Source: an uncultured Bacilli bacterium
Lineage (GTDB): Bacteria > Bacillota_I > Bacilli_A > RFN20 > CAG-826
Reading direction: 5' to 3'
Length of the DNA: 33,762 bases
NCBI GenBank assembly: GCA_905236395.1
Contig: CAJOPR010000016.1
Location: forward strand, 1-33,762
Positions 24,172 through 31,673 of the stretch are shown here, one piece after another (position 1 is the first letter of the stretch; each line of letters begins with the position of its first letter). The notes below the pieces were generated by a model. It saw nothing but the letters and a program-made list of their open reading frames with translations, ran no database searches and was not told the origin of the DNA. The translations under genes and the position numbers were made by a program.

Positions 24172-26037
24172 ATGGATTATGAAGTAATTGTTGTCGGTGG
24201 TGGACACGCTGGTCTTGAAGCGGCGTTTGCTTGTGCTCACATGGGCCACAAGACACTTTTACTTACCATTAATATCAAGAAAATGGGCAATATGCCTTGT
24301 AATCCATCCATCGGCGGATCCGCTAAAGGCATTGTTGTTAGAGAAATTGATGCCTTGGGTGGCATGATGGGCAAAGCTGCTGACCATCATTATTTACAAA
24401 TGAAGATGCTCAATACGGGTAAAGGCCCGGGCGTCCAATGCCTAAGAGCACAACAAGATAAATTAGAGTATCCAGATTATTTACAGAACCTTGCCTTACA
24501 CACAGATAACCTTACAGTTAAAGAAGAAACCGTTAACGCTTTATTAAATGATGATAAGCATGTTTTTGGTGTTAAGACTACTATTGGAAATGAATATACT
24601 GCTAAAGTAGTAATCTTAACAACAGGAACATACATGGAGAGTAAAATCTTCCGTGGCAACGAGGTTCTTGATGAAGGCCCCGATGGAGAGCAGCCATCAC
24701 GTGGATTATCACCATATTTAAGAAGTATGGGAATTGAAACCACACGTTTTAAGACTGGAACCCCGCCAAGAATTAAGAGTGATTCAATTGATTTTACCAA
24801 GGGAAGTGTCCAACCAGGTACCAAAGGTAAATATGCATTCTCATATGAAACTAATGAATTCATTCCAGTTGAAGAACAAATACCTTGTTATCTAATCTAT
24901 ACAACACCTGAAACCCACAAGATTATCCGCGATCACTTAAAGGATTCTGCGATGTATTCTGGTTTGATTACAGGTGTCGGTCCAAGATATTGCCCATCAA
25001 TCGAATCAAAGATTGTTAACTTTGCAGACAAAGAAAGACACCAATTATTTTTAGAACCAGAATCTAGATATACCGATTCAATTTATGTCCAAGGATTTTC
25101 AACATCTATGCCTAAAGATGTTCAAGAAGAGATGGTTAGATCATTACCTGGTTTCGAAAATGCCGTGTTTCTTAAATACGCGTATGCTATAGAATACGAT
25201 TTAATTGTCCCTGAAGAATATGGGCCAACATTAGAACTAAAGAAGTGGCCTGGTTTATATATCGGTGGTCAAATCTGTGGAACTTCCGGTTATGAAGAAG
25301 CTGCTGGTTTAGGTTTGATGGCTGGAATTAATGCTTGTTTAAAGATCGAAGGAAAAGAACCACTCATTTTAAGAAGAGACCAGTCATACATTGGCGTTAT
25401 GATTGATGATTTAGTCACAAAAGGCACATTAGAACCATATAGATTAATGTCTTCACGTGCGGAATTTAGACTTTTATTACGTCATGATAATGCTGATTTG
25501 CGTTTAACTGATATTGGATATCAAGTAGGTTTAATTAATAAAGACAGATATCAAAGATTTACTGAAAAAAGAGCCAATATTAATAAAGCTGTGGAGATTT
25601 TAAAGTCAACTTATCTCGGAAAACGTAAAGAAGTCGAAGAATATCTTACTGGATTAGGCTTCAATGAACTAAAAGGTGGAGTTCAAGCCTTTGAGATTTT
25701 AAAGCGTCCAGGAGTAAAATACACAGAAATTGCAAAGTTTATTCCAGCTTTAGAAGATATTTCACTAGATGAGTTTGCTATTGAAGAGGTAGAAATCATT
25801 GCAAAGTATGAAGGCTACATCGCAAAGCAGATTAAGGAAGCTGAAGGCATGGCTAAACTCGATCAAATGAAGATTCCAAGTGGTCTAGACTACCTAAATA
25901 TGGATGGCTTAGCTTTAGAGGCAAGAAGTAAGTTAAACAAAATACAGCCTTTAACTATTGGACAGGCCTCTAGAATCTCCGGAGTTAACCCTGCTGACAT
26001 ATCAATATTGATTTTGAACATAAAAAAGAAGAATTAA
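24172..26037 (+). CDS. mnmG: tRNA uridine-5-carboxymethylaminomethyl modification enzyme MnmG (GidA)
   Basis: A 621-residue FAD enzyme that, with MnmE, builds the 5-carboxymethylaminomethyl group on wobble uridine 34 of several tRNAs. The N-terminal FAD motif GGGHAG is at 9-14. The family motifs MPCNPSIGGSAKG (Cys43), KTGTPPRI and YIGGQICGTSGYEEAAGLGLMAG are intact, as is the C-terminal MnmE-binding helical domain. Length is normal. MnmE is not in the window. The gene follows sufB by 2 nt and precedes rsmG by 2 nt, so modification of tRNA is tied to the SUF operon. Confidence 0.97.
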   Translation: MDYEVIVVGGGHAGLEAAFACAHMGHKTLLLTINIKKMGNMPCNPSIGGSAKGIVVREIDALGGMMGKAADHHYLQMKMLNTGKGPGVQCLRAQQDKLEYPDYLQNLALHTDNLTVKEETVNALLNDDKHVFGVKTTIGNEYTAKVVILTTGTYMESKIFRGNEVLDEGPDGEQPSRGLSPYLRSMGIETTRFKTGTPPRIKSDSIDFTKGSVQPGTKGKYAFSYETNEFIPVEEQIPCYLIYTTPETHKIIRDHLKDSAMYSGLITGVGPRYCPSIESKIVNFADKERHQLFLEPESRYTDSIYVQGFSTSMPKDVQEEMVRSLPGFENAVFLKYAYAIEYDLIVPEEYGPTLELKKWPGLYIGGQICGTSGYEEAAGLGLMAGINACLKIEGKEPLILRRDQSYIGVMIDDLVTKGTLEPYRLMSSRAEFRLLLRHDNADLRLTDIGYQVGLINKDRYQRFTEKRANINKAVEILKSTYLGKRKEVEEYLTGLGFNELKGGVQAFEILKRPGVKYTEIAKFIPALEDISLDEFAIEEVEIIAKYEGYIAKQIKEAEGMAKLDQMKIPSGLDYLNMDGLALEARSKLNKIQPLTIGQASRISGVNPADISILILNIKKKN

Positions 26038-26039
26038 GT

Positions 26040-26741
26040 ATGAATAAAGAACAACTTTTAGGACAATTTAAGGAATTTGAAATACCACATAATGACAAAT
26101 CAGTGGAATTACTTTTCAAGTTCATGGAAGAAACATTATCCACGAATGAAAAATTCAATTTGACTTCTATTACTGATAGAGATCAATTCGTGGAGAAGAT
26201 GATTTTTGATTCTGCCTTAGTTCTTGCTGATATTGATTTGAAAGAGAAATCTATTATTGATGTAGGAACGGGCGCCGGGTACCCAGGAATGGTGCTTAAG
26301 ATATTGGAACCATCTTGCGAAATGACTCTTTTGGATTCCACTAAAAAGAAAATTGATTATCTCGATAACTTCGCCAAGGTAAATAACTTAAAAGTTAATT
26401 GTGTTGCTGCTAGAGCAGAAGATTATTGCAAATCACATAGAGAGTATTTTGACTTCGCAACAGCGCGTGCAGTTGCATCTCTTCCAATTCTATTGGAAGT
26501 GATCACACCCATGCTCAAGGTAGGCGGGCATTTACTTGCGCTTAAAGGCCCAGGATATGAAGACGAAATAAATGAATCTAAGATTGCTTTTGAAAAGCTT
26601 AATTTAAAGATTGAATGTGTTAATGAGTACGTATTACCCGAGTGTAAAGAACAAAGGGCAATTATTGTGATTCGCAAGCTTAAAGAAACTAATAAGAAAT
26701 ATCCTCGTGAGTATAACGAGATAAAAAGAAAACATTTATAA
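26040..26741 (+). CDS. rsmG: 16S rRNA (guanine-N7) methyltransferase RsmG (GidB)
   Basis: A 233-residue class I SAM methyltransferase that methylates G527 of 16S rRNA. The SAM-binding motif IIDVGTGAGYPG is present. The preceding KFNLTSITDRDQFVEKMIFDSALVL and the later ATARAVASLPILLEVITPMLKVGG are typical of the family. It directly follows mnmG, the classical gidA-gidB pair, and closes the suf-mnmG-rsmG run. Loss of this enzyme gives low-level streptomycin resistance in other bacteria. I see no terminator between it and the FMN riboswitch. Confidence 0.96.
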   Translation: MNKEQLLGQFKEFEIPHNDKSVELLFKFMEETLSTNEKFNLTSITDRDQFVEKMIFDSALVLADIDLKEKSIIDVGTGAGYPGMVLKILEPSCEMTLLDSTKKKIDYLDNFAKVNNLKVNCVAARAEDYCKSHREYFDFATARAVASLPILLEVITPMLKVGGHLLALKGPGYEDEINESKIAFEKLNLKIECVNEYVLPECKEQRAIIVIRKLKETNKKYPREYNEIKRKHL

Positions 26742-26771
26742 ATAAATCTATGATATTCGCTACTAGAAGTT

Positions 26772-26777
26772 TATAAT
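26772..26777 (+). promoter_or_regulatory. -10 box upstream of the FMN riboswitch
   Basis: TATAAT lies a few bases before the riboswitch P1 stem, so the leader would begin close to 26784. No good -35 is visible at the proper distance. Confidence 0.5.
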
Positions 26778-26782
26778 GAAAT

Positions 26783-26887
26783 CACTTCAGGGCAGCGAAT
26801 AACGCGACCGGCGGTAAACCCCGCGAGCCGAAAGGCATGAACTTGTGAGATTCAAGTGGCGACAGTAAAGTCTGGATGAAAGAAGTG
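26783..26887 (+). ncRNA. FMN riboswitch (RFN element) aptamer
   Basis: The P1 stem is CACTTC/GAAGTG (26783-26788 and 26882-26887). Conserved aptamer blocks appear in order: AGGGCAGCG, GACCGGCGGTAAA, CCCGCGAGCC, GTGAGATTCAAG, GCGACAGTAAAGTCTGGATG. These match the RFN consensus. It binds flavin mononucleotide and controls the riboflavin transporter gene just downstream. Confidence 0.97.
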
Positions 26888-26892
26888 TTTTT

Positions 26893-26916
26893 TGGCCCTG
26901 GTAGGGGCTATTTTTT
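26893..26916 (+). terminator. Expression platform of the FMN riboswitch: hairpin that also holds the Shine-Dalgarno site
   Basis: The stem TGGCCC/GGGCTA (26893-26898 and 26905-26910) with a 6-base loop is followed by six T residues ending one base before the ribU ATG. The GGGG at 26903-26906 is the only Shine-Dalgarno candidate and sits in the right arm. The hairpin can therefore stop transcription and hide the ribosome site. Confidence 0.75.
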
Positions 26917-27609
26917 ATGAGTTCATTTGATTTAACAAGGATGGTAGTGGGTATTGCCTTTGCAGTTGTTGCAGCGGTATTTTTCCTATCCAAATTGTTT
27001 AAGAAAAAGAGCCCCTTAACTACCAAATTCATTGCAAGAACCGGCTTATTTGCCGCAATGTCAATTATTTTATATTTAGTTCCAGGACTTAAATTTAATG
27101 TCCCATTCTTCCCAGCGTTCTTAGAATTTCACTTTGATGAAGTTCCTGCTTTAATTGCAGGATTTGCCTATGGTCCATTAAGTGGCTTCTTCGTTATCTT
27201 AATTAAGACAATTGTTAAGTTACCTATGACTAGCACAATGGGCGTTGGTGAATTGGCGGATCTTATTTACTCAGTAGCGTTCATCATTCCTTCCGCCATA
27301 TGGTATAAATACCATAGGAACATAAAAGGAGCGTTTATAGGCTTGCTCTTAGGTACAGCTGTGCAGATAGTTGTATCTTCATTTGTGACATCCTTCCTCA
27401 TCTTAGACTTCTATATCTTCATGATGGGATGGCCAAAAGTAGTCATATTAAATATGTGTAAAGCTGCTAACCCAGCTGTTACATCGTTAGGGTGGACGTT
27501 CTTATTCTTTGTCGCGTTACCGTTCAATGCTATGAAGGATGCGATAGTGGTTATTATTACATTCCTCTTATACAAGAGGTTACACAAAGTAATTGATAAA
27601 ATTGGGTAG
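26917..27609 (+). CDS. ribU: Riboflavin ECF transporter S component RibU
   Basis: A 230-residue integral membrane protein with about six hydrophobic segments, the substrate-binding S component of an energy-coupling-factor vitamin transporter. The family segment FLEFHFDEVPALIAGFAYGPLSGFFVILIKTIVKL and the later GVGELADLIYSVAF are typical of RibU. It needs the shared EcfA, EcfA' and EcfT parts, which are not in this window. The upstream FMN riboswitch confirms riboflavin as substrate. The start ATG directly follows the T-tract of the expression platform. Confidence 0.95.
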   Translation: MSSFDLTRMVVGIAFAVVAAVFFLSKLFKKKSPLTTKFIARTGLFAAMSIILYLVPGLKFNVPFFPAFLEFHFDEVPALIAGFAYGPLSGFFVILIKTIVKLPMTSTMGVGELADLIYSVAFIIPSAIWYKYHRNIKGAFIGLLLGTAVQIVVSSFVTSFLILDFYIFMMGWPKVVILNMCKAANPAVTSLGWTFLFFVALPFNAMKDAIVVIITFLLYKRLHKVIDKIG

Positions 27610-27610
27610 A

Positions 27611-27643
27611 AAAAAACTAGGTTGTTTGATGGCCTAGTTTTTT
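27611..27643. terminator. Bidirectional terminator between ribU and ferredoxin
   Basis: An 11-bp perfect stem, AAAAAACTAGG/CCTAGTTTTTT (27611-27621 and 27633-27643), around an 11-base loop. The A-run and T-run allow use in both directions by the converging genes. Confidence 0.9.
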
Positions 27644-27650
27644 CATATCA

Positions 27651-27830
27651 TTACTCCTCGACGGAGATTGCACCAACAGGGCAGATACTGGCGGCGTCTT
27701 CTTCACCAAGTTCAGCGACAGGTTCTGCTAATCCGCTGTCACCCATTTTGAAGTCATCTGGATATGTGCCTGCGCAGCAACCGCATCCGATGCATAAGCT
27801 TTGGTCGACTCTGACTTTTTTCTTAGCCAT
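27651..27830 (-). CDS. Single-cluster [4Fe-4S] ferredoxin
   Basis: A 59-residue cytoplasmic ferredoxin carrying electrons at low potential. Ligands for one [4Fe-4S] cluster are Cys13, Cys16 and Cys19 (CIGCGCC) with the remote Cys50 in CPVGAI. The position that would hold the fourth Cys of a two-cluster type is Tyr23, so only one cluster is expected. Cys18 is an extra cysteine inside the motif. I start at ATG 27830, with GGAGG 9 bases upstream; a TTG three bases earlier is the alternative. It has its own strong promoter and terminator. Confidence 0.94.
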   Translation of the reverse strand: MAKKKVRVDQSLCIGCGCCAGTYPDDFKMGDSGLAEPVAELGEEDAASICPVGAISVEE

Positions 27831-27857
27831 CAATAAATTCCTCCTAGGTTTGTAAAA

Positions 27858-27886
27858 ATTATATCTTATCTATGTCTTTCTTTCAA
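27858..27886 (-). promoter_or_regulatory. Strong promoter of the ferredoxin gene
   Basis: On the minus strand: -35 TTGAAA (27886-27881, 5 of 6), exactly 17 bp, -10 TATAAT (27863-27858, 6 of 6). It is the closest to consensus in the window and implies abundant ferredoxin. Confidence 0.85.
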
Positions 27887-27966
27887 TAATCTGACCAAAA
27901 ATAAAAAATGTCATTTCCCCCTACAAATAATTCCTATTTTTTTATAAAATAAAACAAGTAGGATTT

Positions 27967-28266
27967 ATGGGTATTTCAAGAGTTCAGAAATTTAAAGATT
28001 ATCGAAATTCCCTTATTAAAGAGGAAGCTCCTGTTTTAGAAACCCCCAAATCCTCCTCAGAAAGTGATCAAAATTATGATCATTTAGATACAACTTCCAC
28101 TCTTCCAATGGATGAGGTTATAAAGACCTTAAACGAAGAAGATGAGGAAGCTGTTTTTATTAAAAAACAAAGAAGAATGAATGCGCTAAAGATTGCCTTA
28201 TTTGTTTTAGTAGGTGTTATCTTAGTCGCAGGAATAGTGGTATTTGGAATACTCGTTTGGAGGTAA
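27967..28266 (+). CDS. Small single-pass membrane protein of unknown function
   Basis: A 99-residue protein with a hydrophilic, acidic N-terminal part (about 1-70, with a Ser-rich patch and a run of Glu/Asp) and one C-terminal membrane helix (about 73-97, ALKIALFVLVGVILVAGIVV). Basic residues KKQRR precede the helix, which suggests the N-terminus stays in the cytoplasm. I do not recognise the family. It lies 6 nt before cmk and is probably co-transcribed with it. The AGTAGGA upstream is a weak ribosome site. Confidence 0.65.
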   Translation: MGISRVQKFKDYRNSLIKEEAPVLETPKSSSESDQNYDHLDTTSTLPMDEVIKTLNEEDEEAVFIKKQRRMNALKIALFVLVGVILVAGIVVFGILVWR

Positions 28267-28272
28267 TTATTT

Positions 28273-28953
28273 ATGAAAATTACTGTTGCTATTGATGGAC
28301 CAGCTGCTGCTGGAAAATCCACCGTTGCCAAGAAAGTTGCAGAGATTAAGGGCTACACGTACATAGACACTGGCGCTATGTATCGTGCTTTCACATGGTA
28401 TTGCATGGAGAAAGGCGTTGATTGCCAAAATGAAGCGGCATGCGTAGCATTAATTCCTGAAGTCCATATCAAATTAAGACCTGGACATATTGTGCTTTGC
28501 AATGATAGAGATATCTCTAAAGAGATAAGAGAACCAAGAGTGTCTGGAAATGTTTCCTATATTGCCTCATATAAAGACATCCGTTTATTCCTCGTTGATC
28601 AACAACGTGAAATGGCTGGCAAACATTCTGTAATTATGGATGGTAGAGATATTGGAACATACGTCTTACCAAATGCTGATGTTAAAATCTTCCAAATCGC
28701 CAGTGTTGAAACACGTGCTATCAGAAGATACGACGAGAATATTTCTAAAGGAATTCCTTGTACATTAGAAGAAATCGAAGAAGATGTGAGAAAGAGAGAC
28801 TATATCGATTCACATCGTGACTTCGCTCCATTAAAACCAGCTGCTGATTCTATTCTTCTTGATACCTCATTCATGAGTGTTGATGAAGTGGTTGAAGCAG
28901 TCATTGAAATCATCGACAAGAAAGTCGCGGAAAAGGAGGCTAATAATGCCTAA
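28273..28953 (+). CDS. cmk: Cytidylate kinase
   Basis: A 226-residue (d)CMP kinase that phosphorylates CMP and dCMP with ATP. The N-terminal P-loop is IDGPAAAGKST, followed by YIDTGAMYRAFT. The NMP-binding and lid segments VIMDGRDIGTYVLPNADVKIF and KRDYIDSHRDFAPLKPA are present. A GGAGG lies 10 bases upstream of the ATG. It overlaps der by 8 nt. In Bacillus other genes lie between cmk and der; here they are adjacent. Confidence 0.97.
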   Translation: MKITVAIDGPAAAGKSTVAKKVAEIKGYTYIDTGAMYRAFTWYCMEKGVDCQNEAACVALIPEVHIKLRPGHIVLCNDRDISKEIREPRVSGNVSYIASYKDIRLFLVDQQREMAGKHSVIMDGRDIGTYVLPNADVKIFQIASVETRAIRRYDENISKGIPCTLEEIEEDVRKRDYIDSHRDFAPLKPAADSILLDTSFMSVDEVVEAVIEIIDKKVAEKEANNA

Positions 28954-30256
28954 AGGCATTGTTGCCATCATTGGATCACCTAACGTTGGTAAATCAACAA
29001 TCTTCAATCGTATGATTGGAGAGAGACACGCCATCGTAGATGATGAAGCCGGCATAACCAGAGATCGCTTATATGGAAAATGCGAATGGTTAGGCCGTTC
29101 TTTTTCCATTATCGATACAGGCGGAATTGAAGCTGCTAATAGACCTTTCCAAGAACAAATCCGCATTCAAGCGGAAATCGCTATTGAAGAAGCTGATGTA
29201 ATTATCTTTGTTGTGGATGGTAAGGTTGGTATTACTGCAGACGATAGAATGGTTTCTAAGATGCTTTACAAAGTAAAGAAACCAATTATCTTAGCGGTCA
29301 ATAAAATTGACGAAGGCAGCCACATTTCGGACGCCCAAGAATTCTATGCGCTAGGCCTAGGCGAACCACTTGTGGTTTCGGGTGCGCACGGCATCGGAAT
29401 TGGTGACCTCTTAGATCGAATCATTAAATATTTGCCCGAAGAACATGATGAAGTTGATGAAGAGAAAATCACCTTCTGTATGGTGGGTAGACCAAACGTT
29501 GGCAAATCTTCCTTAGTTAATGCGATTCTTAACCAAGAAAGAGTTATTGTTAGCAACATTTCTGGAACCACAAGAGACTCAATTGATACCCCATTCGTAA
29601 AGGGAGATAAACAATATGTCGTCATCGATACGGCCGGACTCAAAAAGAAGGGTAAAATTTATGAGTCCATTGATAAGTATTCTGCGATACGTGCTTTAAA
29701 GGCCATTGAACGCAGCGAAATAGTGTTATTAGTGCTTGATGGCAAAGAAGGAATTACCGAACAAGATAAACACGTCATTAGCTATGCAACCGATTTACAT
29801 AAGGCCATTATTATTGTTGTTAATAAATATGATTTAGTAGATAAGGAAACAAATACAACAAGCGAGATGACAAAATGGATTAGGCAGGAATATAAATTCT
29901 TGGATTACGCACCAATATGTTTTGTATCTGCGTTGAAGAAGCAGAGAATCAATACTATCTTTGAGACATTAGAGATGGTTCATAACGCTTATCACACCAG
30001 AGTTAAGACCAGTTTACTTAACGATGTTATACAAGATGCTCAGATGATGAATCAGAGCCCAAATTTCAATGGTGGTCGTATAAAAATTTTATATTGTTCA
30101 CAAGTTTCTTCAGCCCCTCCAACGATCGTCTTATTTGTAAATAATTCCGATTGGATGCACTTTTCTTATTTGCGCTATTTAGAAAACCGTTTGAGAGAAA
30201 CTTTTAATTTCGAAGGAACTCCTATAAATCTTGTAGTTAGAAATCGCAAACTGTGA
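28946..30256 (+). CDS. der: Ribosome-assembly GTPase Der (EngA)
   Basis: A 436-residue protein with two tandem GTPase domains and a C-terminal KH-like domain, needed for 50S subunit maturation. First domain: GSPNVGKS (10-17), DEAGITRDR, DTGG, NKID. Second domain: GRPNVGKSS, SGTTRDSIDT, DTAG, NKYD. The C-terminal domain ends in GTPINLVVRNRKL. ATG 28946 is chosen for AAAGGAGG at 28932-28939 and the exact family length; an in-frame ATG at 28877 lies inside cmk. The stop overlaps the -10 of the HU gene. Confidence 0.98.
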   Translation: MPKGIVAIIGSPNVGKSTIFNRMIGERHAIVDDEAGITRDRLYGKCEWLGRSFSIIDTGGIEAANRPFQEQIRIQAEIAIEEADVIIFVVDGKVGITADDRMVSKMLYKVKKPIILAVNKIDEGSHISDAQEFYALGLGEPLVVSGAHGIGIGDLLDRIIKYLPEEHDEVDEEKITFCMVGRPNVGKSSLVNAILNQERVIVSNISGTTRDSIDTPFVKGDKQYVVIDTAGLKKKGKIYESIDKYSAIRALKAIERSEIVLLVLDGKEGITEQDKHVISYATDLHKAIIIVVNKYDLVDKETNTTSEMTKWIRQEYKFLDYAPICFVSALKKQRINTIFETLEMVHNAYHTRVKTSLLNDVIQDAQMMNQSPNFNGGRIKILYCSQVSSAPPTIVLFVNNSDWMHFSYLRYLENRLRETFNFEGTPINLVVRNRKL

Positions 30257-30262
30257 TAGAAT
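30254..30262 (+). promoter_or_regulatory. Extended -10 promoter of the HU gene
   Basis: TGATAGAAT fits the extended -10 (TGnTAnAAT) and overlaps the der stop codon. No good -35 lies at 17 bp. The start would be near 30269, followed by AAGGGGAG (30276-30283) before the ATG. Confidence 0.5.
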
Positions 30263-30289
30263 ATTTGTTATGATGAAGGGGAGTAAAAA

Positions 30290-30574
30290 ATGTCTAAATT
30301 AAACAAACGCGACCTTATTGAACAGGTATCCGAAAAAGCCCATGTCAGCAAGAAAGATGCTGAAAGCGCAATCGATGCAGCCTTTGCTTTAATTGAAAAG
30401 TCATTATTAGAGGGACAAGAAGTCAACATTACTAACTTCGGTTCCTTCTTACCTAAAACTCGTCAAGCGAGAGACGGTACTGATCCAAAGAGTCACAAAA
30501 GAATTACGATTAAAGAGGCTAGAACAGTATCATTTAAATTATCGAAGCAGTTCAAGGCTAAGATTAATCGTTAA
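30290..30574 (+). CDS. hup: DNA-binding protein HU
   Basis: A 94-residue HU-family nucleoid protein. The N-terminal helices begin MSKLNKRDLIEQVSEKAHVSKKDAESAID. The beta-arm region is INITNFGSFLPKTRQARDGTDPKSHKRI, with arm residues usual for HU, and the C-terminal FKLSKQFKAKIN follows. It bends and packages DNA. The gene follows der as in many Bacilli but has its own extended -10 and terminator, consistent with higher expression than the genes before it. Confidence 0.96.
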   Translation: MSKLNKRDLIEQVSEKAHVSKKDAESAIDAAFALIEKSLLEGQEVNITNFGSFLPKTRQARDGTDPKSHKRITIKEARTVSFKLSKQFKAKINR

Positions 30575-30576
30575 AA

Positions 30577-30604
30577 AAAGAGAACCCAAAGGGTTCTTTT
30601 TTTA
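30577..30604. terminator. Bidirectional terminator between HU and the asparagine-synthetase-like gene
   Basis: AGAACCC/GGGTTCT (30581-30587 and 30591-30597) around AAA, with an A-run on the left and T-run on the right. The T-run overlaps the end of the converging minus-strand gene. Confidence 0.85.
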
Positions 30605-31660
30605 TTTATCAACAATCTCGTTTAGGAACTTCTCAAGTACCCAGATTAACCATTTCTGATTTCCTGTGAATTGAGACATATCTAAGTTTTCTTTAAACTC
30701 AGGTCTTGTTGGTCCTTTCCAAGTCTTGAAATATTCATCAACAGGACGTGGCATTGGAATCTTTTCAGGAATAGGAATTTCTGGATAACATTTTCTGAAT
30801 AATTCTCTAATCAAATATTTCGATTCACCCGCTCTAATTCTTGGTAGATCGAGTGGTTCTGCCATCTTCACGTAAGCACTTGGATCGAATAGTGGAACGT
30901 ACTTCATTTTTGCGGTGATAACAGCGTTACAATATGAGCCACTGGATTCATGTGCAAAGACATCATCGATGAACTTCAAATAGTCAATTTTGTTACCTGG
31001 TAATCTATATCTTTCATAGAGATAATCGATATCAACAGGTTCCTTCAAAACCTTCTTTGGATCAACGAATGTATAGAACTTTTTCCAGTCATCGAAATCC
31101 CAATCTCTGCTGAGCATTTTATCCATACCACCGAAGACTAAATCACTTCCATCAGCGGCAACGATTTGTTCGACGCCATCTTTCTTTGCTTGAAGTGCGG
31201 CCTCCATAATTTGTGGTTCGATGGAATGAACTGGAGCGCCTTTTTCTTTCATTAAAGGAATGAGATTTTTCTCAACAACATTCCAGTCGATATCGACATA
31301 GTGGAGATTGAGTTTATAGTGTTTGGCGTATAGTTCCGCACGATGTAAATCATCTTGTCCATATTTGCCACCGAGGAAGCGGAATGTGTATGCATCTGTA
31401 CCTGGTTTTAAGAACGCGGCAAGGCATGCGCTATCCATACCACCAGAGAGCAAAATACCTAATTTAACTGTCTTTTGTCTCTCTTCAAAAAACTTCTTAT
31501 AAGCTGCTGCAATATCATCAGCAGTCCACACTAAAACTCTCTTTTCTTCTGGATATGGAATGTCTAGAGTGTGGTGTAAGCCTTCTTTGAATTCAACCCC
31601 GTCTTTTTCGATGTAACGGAAGGCGAGGAAACTCGACATACAATACTTTTTATCGACCAT
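30602..31660 (-). CDS. Asparagine-synthetase-like enzyme without glutaminase domain
   Basis: A 352-residue protein matching only the C-terminal synthetase half of asparagine synthetase B. It has the ATP-pyrophosphatase P-loop LSGGMDS (72-77), a later ADGSDLVFGGMDK equivalent to the family GxGSDELFGGY, and ESKYLIRELFRKCYP. The first about 35 residues look like the linker that normally ends the glutaminase domain. The N-terminal Cys2 Ntn glutaminase domain is absent. The start at ATG 31660 has GGAGG 8 bases upstream, overlapping the stop of the amidohydrolase gene, so the short form is natural. It would adenylate a carboxylate and attack it with ammonia or an amine. Asparagine formation, or a beta-lactam-synthetase-like reaction, are both possible. 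It is the last of three coupled genes. Confidence 0.82.
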   Translation of the reverse strand: MVDKKYCMSSFLAFRYIEKDGVEFKEGLHHTLDIPYPEEKRVLVWTADDIAAAYKKFFEERQKTVKLGILLSGGMDSACLAAFLKPGTDAYTFRFLGGKYGQDDLHRAELYAKHYKLNLHYVDIDWNVVEKNLIPLMKEKGAPVHSIEPQIMEAALQAKKDGVEQIVAADGSDLVFGGMDKMLSRDWDFDDWKKFYTFVDPKKVLKEPVDIDYLYERYRLPGNKIDYLKFIDDVFAHESSGSYCNAVITAKMKYVPLFDPSAYVKMAEPLDLPRIRAGESKYLIRELFRKCYPEIPIPEKIPMPRPVDEYFKTWKGPTRPEFKENLDMSQFTGNQKWLIWVLEKFLNEIVDK

Positions 31661-31673
31661 TAATTGATCCTCC

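Noticed and set aside
27622-27855. 77-residue plus-strand reading frame
   Set aside because: It is antisense to the ferredoxin gene, begins inside a terminator loop and has no ribosome site or recognisable domain.
28877-28945. Longer Der start inside cmk
   Set aside because: The Shine-Dalgarno site and exact family length support 28946.
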